Source of the DNA: JAFAGX01 sp035623255
GTDB lineage: Bacteria; Acidobacteriota; Terriglobia; Terriglobales; Acidobacteriaceae
DNA length: 64,000 nucleotides
Direction of reading: 5' to 3'
Assembly (NCBI GenBank): GCA_035623255.1
Contig: DASPTU010000114.1
Location: 1 to 64,000 of the forward strand
Position numbers and translations under genes: made by a program. Shown here in pieces: positions 35,245 through 42,657 of this stretch; position 1 is the stretch's first letter; each line of letters opens with the position of its first letter. The notes below the pieces were generated by a model that was not told where the DNA came from, searched no databases, and saw nothing but the letters and a program-made list of their open reading frames with translations.

Positions 35245-36330
35245 CTAAAAAATCCCCAACTTCTTCTTCTTTTTTAGGGGTTTGGATTTATCGTCTTTGT
35301 TAGCAGTTATGATGAACTGCGTTTGGTTAGGGCTGGCACCGGTGTCAACGTAACCTGGCTTTGGGTCGATGAAGGCATCCTCACGCAATTTGGTCAGATA
35401 TTCTCGAAGAGCCGGCTGCAGCTTCTGCATGTAGACCGCGTCCTGAATGCGCGGCTCGATTTTACTCAGGGGCGGCACACCCGCCTCGGTGTGATCGGTG
35501 ACCTTGAGAATGATGAAGCCCTGCTTGGTACGAACAACATCAGACACATCGCCCGGCTTCATCGCGAATGTCTTCTCATCAAGTTCCTTGGCCAGGGTTC
35601 CGTGCTTGAAGTATCCGAGATCGCCGCCCTGAGCTGCGCTTGGGCCATCTGAGCTCTTCTTGGCCACGTCCTCAAACTTCGCACCTTTCTTGATCTCTTG
35701 CAGAAGGCCATCGGCCTTTTCCTGGGCTGCTTGAATGATTTGAGCTTCATCCCGGTTGTCATTTGGTTTTTTGTCGGTCGAGACCAAAATCTCGCTGAGA
35801 CGCACCTGCTCCGGCTGATCCAGTTCACTCTTGTGTTCGTCGTAGAACTTCTGCTCGTCGTCCTTACCGATATTCAGCCGAGAACCAACTTCTTTTCCAA
35901 TCACCTGCTGGGTGATGATCTGGTTGCGCATATTCTGCTTGAAGTCCTCGAAAGAGACTCCTTGGGCTTGCGCCGCTTTTTCCAACTCCTCCATGCTGTC
36001 GAGGTTCATGTCCTTACGCATCTGATCCAATTTCTTGACCAGCTCCGTATCAGCGGTAATTCCCAATTCTTTACCCTTGTCCAAAAGAAGCTGTTGATCG
36101 ATCAAATCGCGAAGAACATCTTTGTCGCGGTCGGCGATGATTTTTTCGGCGTTAACGGGATCCTGCTGTTGCGCTTCTTTTCGCAAATCCTCTTTGCTGC
36201 GCAGGTATTCGCTGCGCGTAATGATCTGGTTGTTGACGCGTACGACAATTTCTTCAATAACCTGATCGGCGGCCAAGCAGGACAGAGCGATCAGCAGAAC
36301 CGACATCAGGGAAAGCAAGGGTTTTCGCAT
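35245..36330 (-). CDS. SurA-like periplasmic peptidyl-prolyl isomerase/chaperone
   Basis: A protein of about 361 residues that helps fold outer-membrane proteins. Signal peptide MRKPLLSLMSVLLIALSCLA, a SurA N-terminal helical domain (about 22-180; VRVNNQIITRSEYL is typical), one parvulin-type PPIase domain (about 190-290: RLSEILV... GGDLGYFKHGTLAKELDE... VVRTKQGFIILKV) and a Lys-rich C-terminal tail (KPLKKKKKLGIF) that is unusual for an exported protein. E. coli SurA has two PPIase domains; this has one. The start was moved from 36468 to ATG 36330 because that gives the signal peptide. Confidence 0.88.
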   Translation of the reverse strand: MRKPLLSLMSVLLIALSCLAADQVIEEIVVRVNNQIITRSEYLRSKEDLRKEAQQQDPVNAEKIIADRDKDVLRDLIDQQLLLDKGKELGITADTELVKKLDQMRKDMNLDSMEELEKAAQAQGVSFEDFKQNMRNQIITQQVIGKEVGSRLNIGKDDEQKFYDEHKSELDQPEQVRLSEILVSTDKKPNDNRDEAQIIQAAQEKADGLLQEIKKGAKFEDVAKKSSDGPSAAQGGDLGYFKHGTLAKELDEKTFAMKPGDVSDVVRTKQGFIILKVTDHTEAGVPPLSKIEPRIQDAVYMQKLQPALREYLTKLREDAFIDPKPGYVDTGASPNQTQFIITANKDDKSKPLKKKKKLGIF

Positions 36331-36459
36331 AAGAATTTTCCGTCGTACCACCGCCTGAGGGTTGCAGGATCTGGGAAACAACTTGCCTGAATTGTACCCC
36401 CTCGTCGTAACTGACACCAATGTGCTTCCTGCTATGATGCCGCTCAGGAGCCTAGCGAC

Positions 36460-38241
36460 GTGAAGCACTTAGCAGCCGTTGCCTGCATAATGATTCTAAT
36501 ACCAAATTTCGCCGCTTCAGCCACGGCAGAGAAACAGCCCAAAGTGGCGAATCTCGGACAATTGCAGAAGATGATCGCCAGATTTGCCCCTACCCAGATG
36601 CGAGTGGACGTTTCTAAGCTTTCATCGGGCGACCAGAAAGCTCTAGTGAAGCTGATCGAGGCGTCACGGATTTTGAACAACATTTTTATGAGGCAGTTAT
36701 GGTCAGGGAATCTCGATCTGTACGCCAAGCTGCAGCGGGATACAACTCCGCTGGGCAAAGCGCGCATGCATTATTTCTGGATTAACAAGGGGCCTTGGTC
36801 TTATATCGACGACTTCAAGGCTTTTATTCCAGGAGTGCCCGCACGCAAACCTCCAGGCGCAAATTTCTATCCTGAAAACATGAGTAAAGAAGTTTTTGAG
36901 CAATGGGTGGCACAACTTCCGCCTGACGAAAAGGAGCAAGCAAAAAGCTTCTTTACCGTAATTCACACGCGCGGAACGCTGGCACCGGCGGTCGACACGC
37001 TCTTCTACGAACCTTACAGTCAGGAATACAGGGATGATCTCAAGCGAGCAGCTGATCTGTTGCACGACGCCGCCGCGCTAACCGACAACGATTCCCTGAA
37101 GAAGTTTCTGAACCTGCGAGCTGATGCATTCCTGTCCAACGACTATTACGAGAGTGACATGGCGTGGATGGACCTCGATTCGCCCTTGGATATCACTATT
37201 GGCCCGTACGAAACCTACACGGACGAACTTTTCGGCTATAAGGCGGCGTTCGAAGCCTATGTCAATTTGCGGGATGATCAAGAGACCGCCAAGCTCGCCG
37301 CCTTTACGCAGCATCTCCAGGAGATCGAGAACAACCTGCCCATCGATGCGCCGTATCGAAATCCCAAGCTTGGCCCCTCTGCTCCAATTCGTGTTGTGGA
37401 TGAAATCCTAAGTGCGGGGGACGGTGCGCATGGAGTGCGGGCCGCCGCGTATAACCTGCCCAACGACGACCGGGTTGTACATCAGAAGGGATCCAAACGT
37501 GTGATGCTCAAGAATGTGCAGGAAGCAAAGTTTCGCGCCGTGCTCCTGCCCATCGCCCGTCGTATGCTGACCAAAGACGCGATGGTAGATGTGAGCTTTG
37601 AGCCATTTTTCACGCACATTCTGGCGCACGAATTGATGCACGGCCTCGGCCCTCATCAAATTACCATCCAGGGTCGGGAGACCACATCCCGCGAAGAACT
37701 AAAAGACCTCTTCGGCACAATCGAGGAGGCAAAAGCCGATGTGACCGGGCTTTGGGCCTTGAGTTACATGATGGATCATGCCAAAGAAATGGGCCTGGAA
37801 AAAACTCTGCCGTCCGATGAAGCTGCCCAGCGCCAGCTTTACACGACTTTTCTTGCATCGGCTTTTCGCGCCTTGCGGTTTGGGCTGAACGACGCGCACG
37901 GCAAAGGCATGGCAATCCAATTCAACACATACACGGACAAAGGCGCCTTCGTCGAACACTCAGACGGTACCTTCTCTGTAGACACCTCGAAGATCAAGGA
38001 TGCTGTTGTGGCGCTTGATCATGACCTGCTGACGATCGAAGCTCAAGGCGATTATGCTGGGGCCAGAAAGATGATGGACGATCTTGGGCATATACGCCCT
38101 AACTTGCTCAAGGTCCTTGATAAGCTGCAGGAGATTCCGACCGATATCGAGCCCATTTTGGTTACGGCAGACGAAGTGGCACCGATCGAAAATCAACCCC
38201 CGAAAGTCGATACAACACCGCGAAAAAAGGCGGCCTGGTAG
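36460..38241 (+). CDS. M49-like (dipeptidyl-peptidase III-related) zinc peptidase
   Basis: 593 residues with a signal-like N-terminus (LAAVACIMILIPNFAASATA). The zinc site is H390-E-L-M-H394 followed by GLGPH, and 28 residues after that EEAKAD (422-427), corresponding to the EECRAE motif that supplies the third ligand in DPP III. Classical DPP III has HEXXXH; this has the shorter HEXXH. The surrounding sequence (ERIFYEPYSQEY-like segment, GPYETYTDELFGYKA) also fits the M49 clan. It probably removes dipeptides from peptides in the periplasm. GTG start with CAGGAG nine bases upstream. The longest divergent frame of surA overlaps its start, a further reason to shorten surA. Confidence 0.75.
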   Translation: MKHLAAVACIMILIPNFAASATAEKQPKVANLGQLQKMIARFAPTQMRVDVSKLSSGDQKALVKLIEASRILNNIFMRQLWSGNLDLYAKLQRDTTPLGKARMHYFWINKGPWSYIDDFKAFIPGVPARKPPGANFYPENMSKEVFEQWVAQLPPDEKEQAKSFFTVIHTRGTLAPAVDTLFYEPYSQEYRDDLKRAADLLHDAAALTDNDSLKKFLNLRADAFLSNDYYESDMAWMDLDSPLDITIGPYETYTDELFGYKAAFEAYVNLRDDQETAKLAAFTQHLQEIENNLPIDAPYRNPKLGPSAPIRVVDEILSAGDGAHGVRAAAYNLPNDDRVVHQKGSKRVMLKNVQEAKFRAVLLPIARRMLTKDAMVDVSFEPFFTHILAHELMHGLGPHQITIQGRETTSREELKDLFGTIEEAKADVTGLWALSYMMDHAKEMGLEKTLPSDEAAQRQLYTTFLASAFRALRFGLNDAHGKGMAIQFNTYTDKGAFVEHSDGTFSVDTSKIKDAVVALDHDLLTIEAQGDYAGARKMMDDLGHIRPNLLKVLDKLQEIPTDIEPILVTADEVAPIENQPPKVDTTPRKKAAW

Positions 38242-38250
38242 CATCCGGCA

Positions 38251-39033
38251 TCAGACATTCGCCACAACGGCTTTGGCAGGTGACGTGCGGAACAAGGCAA
38301 GCGCGGTTACGTCGTTGTGCGTCGGCGGAACACACATGAACCGCTGCACCTGGTCGAGTACGGAGAGGCAAAGTTCTTTAGAATCTGCCGCAGTTGTATT
38401 GTGGAATTCTTTCTTGATCGACTCCAATCCGAGTTCCTGCTCCCCGCATTTCGCCTCAACAATTCCGCGCGAGACCAGTAGCAGGGCCGCGCCAGGTTCG
38501 AGAAAGACCGTCGAGGCATCGCAGGTTGTGTGAGAGAAAAGTCCCAAGGGAAGGCCAGTAGCCGGCAATTCGCTTACACCCCCACCATCCCGAACCAAAC
38601 CCGGGGTGTGTCCGGCATTGAAGTAAACGACTGTTCCGAAGCTCTCGTCATAGCACCCCGCAAAAGCGGGGCAGGAATGGACACGGCCTGCGGTTTTCAG
38701 AATTGAGCGGTTGACCTGAAGACAAACCTCGATGACCGCCTCCGCCAGGTTTACGTCTTCTTTTCGGAGCAACTCCGCACCCGCAGTGCGAAAGGTGTTT
38801 TGAGCGGCGGCTACGATTCCGCGGTTTTCTTCCAGCCGGCCAGCAACGTCGAGTAATCCAAACAGAACGCGGGTCGGGCTCACGCGGAGGAAGTCATGAA
38901 AATCTCCGCCCATTCGCTGCCCATAATAAACCGCGGCAAGATTTGCATCCTGCAGAGCGGGGACCTGCGCCGCAACCGGTTCGCGCGGCGGAAGCGGCTT
39001 ACGCCGTATGAGATTAAATAGTGCTCGCATCAT
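38251..39033 (-). CDS. SpoIIE/PP2C-type serine phosphatase
   Basis: A 260-residue soluble protein consisting of one SpoIIE-like phosphatase domain. Metal-site motifs are RMGGDFHDF, LLDVAG (in place of the usual GDVSGKG) and THNDVTALALF near the C-terminus; FNAGHTPGLVRDGG is the conserved substrate-side strand. Such phosphatases act on anti-sigma-antagonist or other phospho-Ser proteins. There is no sensory domain and no anti-sigma partner nearby, so its input must come in trans. The gene is convergent with the M49-like gene. Confidence 0.82.
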   Translation of the reverse strand: MMRALFNLIRRKPLPPREPVAAQVPALQDANLAAVYYGQRMGGDFHDFLRVSPTRVLFGLLDVAGRLEENRGIVAAAQNTFRTAGAELLRKEDVNLAEAVIEVCLQVNRSILKTAGRVHSCPAFAGCYDESFGTVVYFNAGHTPGLVRDGGGVSELPATGLPLGLFSHTTCDASTVFLEPGAALLLVSRGIVEAKCGEQELGLESIKKEFHNTTAADSKELCLSVLDQVQRFMCVPPTHNDVTALALFRTSPAKAVVANV

Positions 39034-39132
39034 GTTGGACGCGGGAACATACCATGGAATGGCTGGAGCAGCAAATGCTTTGTGGTGGATAAGAACGGCA
39101 TCACTTACCCGATCTGTCTATTGCCGTTTACA

Positions 39133-41127
39133 TCAGGCGTGCCAATACTTGCGCTTCTTTGGTGTCGTCGAGCCAGGCCCCTGTGGACTGTGCTTGGTAT
39201 CGCCGACCTTTTGCTCTGAATCAACTGAAAACAACATGTAATGATCGAAGCTATGCCGGCGATGGTAGAGGCGCCGGTGAAGGTCGAGGTAAACATCAGC
39301 GCTCTTCGGCAGCCAAATGTCCAGATTTTTCCTTTGAAAGTGGATTTTGCCGTACTCGGTAATGGAATGCTGTGCCTGAAACTCAATCTGCGGCATCGGG
39401 TTAACCATCTCCGACTCCAGCCGCACAATTTGAAACTGGTCCGCAGAAATCCAGGCCCGTCCTTTCAAATTGACCGGGTACGCCATGCCGCCAACCTTGA
39501 AACTCTGAATGCGACTGGGGCGATCTTGTCGCTGGCGGAAATGGACGAGCCAGGTCGCCTGTCCCTGCCACTCGCCCAAACCTTCGCAAGACATCTCATA
39601 GTTGTCCCGCATGGTGGGATGGAAAATGAGAGCCATGGCCGGAAAGCCGGCGGTCACGATCTCATCCGGCAAGTTCTCGACCCCGTACCGCTGAGTCCGA
39701 TACTCGTCGACCATTAGGAAACCCGGTTTGGATTCCCAGATGTTCGCGGCATAATCGAATTTTCGGACTTCCCGGCGATGAGCATTGCCTTGTCTGTCGA
39801 GTCTCTCGTGTAAGAGGTCTTCGATGGCCGCGAAGCGCCCGACGTTCTCGACCAGTCTCTGCACGTTCACACCGGTTCGCTCCAGCACTTGCGCAGACGG
39901 GCAAGCTACCCCACCAGCGACAGGCGGTCTTGACTGATCGATGCCCGGCGGCTGCCAGCTATACGATATTTCCGGCTCCGGCGCCGGCAGCTGTACCACC
40001 GCGGACGTGAAAGAAGGCACCGTCTGGGGCGGCGCCACACTGATATCGGTATCTGCAGCCGGATGTTCGAGATCAGCGATCAGCTTTTTCACCTGCTCGG
40101 CAGAGGAGTTGGTGGGATTCGATCGCAGGTAAGCTTGGAGCGACTGGATTGCCGCCTGGGTCTGACCCAGATTGGCCTGTGCTTGCCCCAGCACCATGTG
40201 AGCCAGCGCGGCCCTCTCTTTGCCTTCATCCAGGGCGATGTGAGCTTGTTGCTGTGCCTTTTCATATTGCTTCTGCTTCAGATAGGCGTCAGCCAAGAGA
40301 GTGTGAGGCAGCCAATTCTCAGGGTCGGCAACAGTCGCCCGTTCAAGTGTTGAAGAGGCTTCATCAAAATGGTCGCCGAGCAGCTCTACGCGTCCAAGCA
40401 GAGCGAGAGCCGGGGCATTATTGGGATCGAGTGCCGCGGATTTCGTGAGGTAGGTCTGTGCCTGGTCGAACTTCTTCTGCTGGAAGCATTGATACCCCAA
40501 AAGAAAGTTCACTCGGGAACTGGAAGGCGCGAGTTTATAAGCGGCCTGGAGATGCCTGTTTGCCTCTTTCAAATTGCCGGACTTGAACGCTCGCACGGCG
40601 CGCTCGGCTTCCTTTCCAGCCTTGCTGGACATAAGCGCATCAGAGCTGCCCGCTGCGTCCAAGCTAACTGCCATCGGGTCTCGCTGCATTATTACTTGCA
40701 AATCAATGTTTTCTGTGAGCCCCGTGATCTGAATCGTTTGATGGGCCGACAGATACCCAACGGCGCTGACCTCCAGGTCGTAGGTTCCGAATCGCAAGCC
40801 GAAGAAAATTGTTTCGGAGTCGCTTTTCGTCGTTTGGAAGACGGTCCCTTCCGGATAGTTACAGTGAAGTCTGGCGACCGCTTGTCTGTCCAATCGTTTC
40901 TTGTTCTCGGTGAGCGCATGTACATGAAGTGCCGATCCCTCATGCAAGCTATCGAGCACACTGGGAAGGCCGTTAAAAGCTGGGGGCGGCCCTCCGAGGT
41001 CGCCCGAGGTTTGCGCTCCAGCGATGGCTGTTAAAGACAGGGAAAGACCACAGAGCCGCAGAACACGGCAGAATTGAAGTCGCGCTTTTGCCCCAGTCCC
41101 GAGCACTTGCCGGAGGGATTCTGGCAC
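39133..41127 (-). CDS. exported TPR protein with N-terminal carboxypeptidase-regulatory-like and C-terminal beta domains
   Basis: 664 residues. A signal peptide (LCGLSLSLTAIAGAQ) is followed by a small beta-sandwich (about 65-150: TIFFGLRFGTYDLEVSAVGY), resembling carboxypeptidase regulatory-like domains. About five TPR units follow (residues 170-345, such as AALDPNNAPALALLGRVELL), then a beta-rich region (420-625: LKGRAWISADQFQIVRLES ... ITEYGKIHFQ ... LWLP-like IWLPKSADVYLD). I recall the last region from other Acidobacteriota proteins of unknown function, where it looks LolA-like. Start is a GTG without SD. The next gene upstream, also TPR-bearing, runs the same way, with 55 bases between them. 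Confidence 0.7.
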   Translation of the reverse strand: MPESLRQVLGTGAKARLQFCRVLRLCGLSLSLTAIAGAQTSGDLGGPPPAFNGLPSVLDSLHEGSALHVHALTENKKRLDRQAVARLHCNYPEGTVFQTTKSDSETIFFGLRFGTYDLEVSAVGYLSAHQTIQITGLTENIDLQVIMQRDPMAVSLDAAGSSDALMSSKAGKEAERAVRAFKSGNLKEANRHLQAAYKLAPSSSRVNFLLGYQCFQQKKFDQAQTYLTKSAALDPNNAPALALLGRVELLGDHFDEASSTLERATVADPENWLPHTLLADAYLKQKQYEKAQQQAHIALDEGKERAALAHMVLGQAQANLGQTQAAIQSLQAYLRSNPTNSSAEQVKKLIADLEHPAADTDISVAPPQTVPSFTSAVVQLPAPEPEISYSWQPPGIDQSRPPVAGGVACPSAQVLERTGVNVQRLVENVGRFAAIEDLLHERLDRQGNAHRREVRKFDYAANIWESKPGFLMVDEYRTQRYGVENLPDEIVTAGFPAMALIFHPTMRDNYEMSCEGLGEWQGQATWLVHFRQRQDRPSRIQSFKVGGMAYPVNLKGRAWISADQFQIVRLESEMVNPMPQIEFQAQHSITEYGKIHFQRKNLDIWLPKSADVYLDLHRRLYHRRHSFDHYMLFSVDSEQKVGDTKHSPQGPGSTTPKKRKYWHA

Positions 41128-41182
41128 TTGCGCAGGAGTACGTCAAGCGCCCTGCGCCCCAAGAGTCGAAGCCGGCCAGCAA

Positions 41183-42607
41183 CTAACTGCCGTATTTGCT
41201 CTCCAGGTATTTCGCCAGCTCGTTTTCGAGATCCGCATAACTGGAATGGAGGATGACGCGCAGGGCAGCCTCGGTAGAACTCCCTTCGCCGAGCTTTTGC
41301 AGAACCCGCTGCAAATCGCTCATCCCATACGTTTCGGTGATGTATTGCGTCACCGCCAAAGATTCTGCGTATGCCAAGGTCGCCTGTGCAGTAGAGAAAT
41401 TCACGAAAGTACCTTCCATGGCATTCAGAGGAATCTGCCGCTGGGATCGATAAAGCTCGGCCAAACGGCTTCCATTCGTGAGCAGCTTGGGTTCGACAAG
41501 CTGAGCAATTCCTTCGTTCAGCCACTGAGGGCACCGTCCAACTGAAAGTTGGTTGATAAAAGAGTGCGCCAGCTCATGCTTCAGGACCCGAGCCAACTCC
41601 GGCGTAATGGAGGTTACGCCTTGAACCGGAATACGCAGCTTCCCATCGTTGATGGCCCCGCTCCACGACGGCGCCTGGGTAACGTCAAAGAATGTCTGTT
41701 TAGTGTAGAGCACAACCCCGATGCTGCTGCGTGGCTCGATCCCCAGCTCACGGACGAGATCGTCATACTCCGAGTCAAGCGTTGCCAGCAACTGACTGCG
41801 CAATGACTCTGAGGTTTGTTCGCCTTCGTAATGCAAGGTGAAGTGAGTGCTTTCCCGTTCGGAATAGCCTGCCTGCACCGTCGCATCACGTTCCGCCTTT
41901 GCGAGATAACTTTGCACCGCCGGATCTGGACGAAGCTCAAGGGACCGTTTCCAGGTGCGGATCGCTTCCTGATCTCGATCGGCGGCATACTGGACGAAAC
42001 CGAGGACAGTCAGACTATCCGGCGAATTCGGCGAAGACCGAACCGCGCGTTCGGCGTAAGGCAGCGCTTCAGAAGCATGTCCAGTTTTCGCCAGCAACAC
42101 AGCGTAGTAGTTCAAGGCACTGGGATTGTCCGCATCAAAGCGGAGCGCATTGTCAAGGAATGAACGAGCCCTGGAAAAATTGCCACGGTCAAACTCATAC
42201 TTGCCGGCAAGAAAGTACGCTGCCGCAGCAGTGGCCGCGTCTCCGGATTGCTCCAGGCTGGATAATTCACCCTCGTCGACCTGACCATCATGAACAATCT
42301 TTTTCAGCGCTGGGGAATCTTGATTCGCCTTGACGGCAGGAGCAAAAACGGGCAAATCGCGTGAGCCCGTTGATGCGCTTCCACCCGCCTGCGGAGAGAT
42401 GCCTCCTGCCTCAACCCGCTCCACCAATGATTTTGGGATGGAGTAGCTGTCGTCGCCGATCTCATATTCGACCTGCGCACCGTTTTCGCGAACGTGTTCC
42501 GCCCAAATGGTACGGCCATTCTTGAGATGAATTATCTCGGCTGAGAGCCCAACATAACCAAGGCCTAGTCCGGCGGATAATAGAAGCAAGGTGGCAGAAC
42601 GACGCAT
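41183..42607 (-). CDS. TPR protein with peptidase-MA (gluzincin) domain
   Basis: A 474-residue exported protein: signal peptide (ATLLLLSAGLGLGYVGLSAE), a small SH3-like region (IIHLKNGRTIWAEHVRENG), about three TPRs (130-230), and a gluzincin domain with H344-E-L-A-H348 and, about 19 residues on, NEGIAQ with the third ligand Glu. This HEXXH-plus-NEG layout is the peptidase MA / DUF1570 family, of uncertain substrate. It is divergent from the M1 peptidase gene (50 bases between start codons), so the two may share promoters and work on periplasmic peptides. The SD is weak. Confidence 0.8.
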   Translation of the reverse strand: MRRSATLLLLSAGLGLGYVGLSAEIIHLKNGRTIWAEHVRENGAQVEYEIGDDSYSIPKSLVERVEAGGISPQAGGSASTGSRDLPVFAPAVKANQDSPALKKIVHDGQVDEGELSSLEQSGDAATAAAAYFLAGKYEFDRGNFSRARSFLDNALRFDADNPSALNYYAVLLAKTGHASEALPYAERAVRSSPNSPDSLTVLGFVQYAADRDQEAIRTWKRSLELRPDPAVQSYLAKAERDATVQAGYSERESTHFTLHYEGEQTSESLRSQLLATLDSEYDDLVRELGIEPRSSIGVVLYTKQTFFDVTQAPSWSGAINDGKLRIPVQGVTSITPELARVLKHELAHSFINQLSVGRCPQWLNEGIAQLVEPKLLTNGSRLAELYRSQRQIPLNAMEGTFVNFSTAQATLAYAESLAVTQYITETYGMSDLQRVLQKLGEGSSTEAALRVILHSSYADLENELAKYLESKYGS

Positions 42608-42657
42608 TTAGGCGCATTCTAGAAGGCGAGGGACCGCAAACGTAGGTGACTGTAGTA

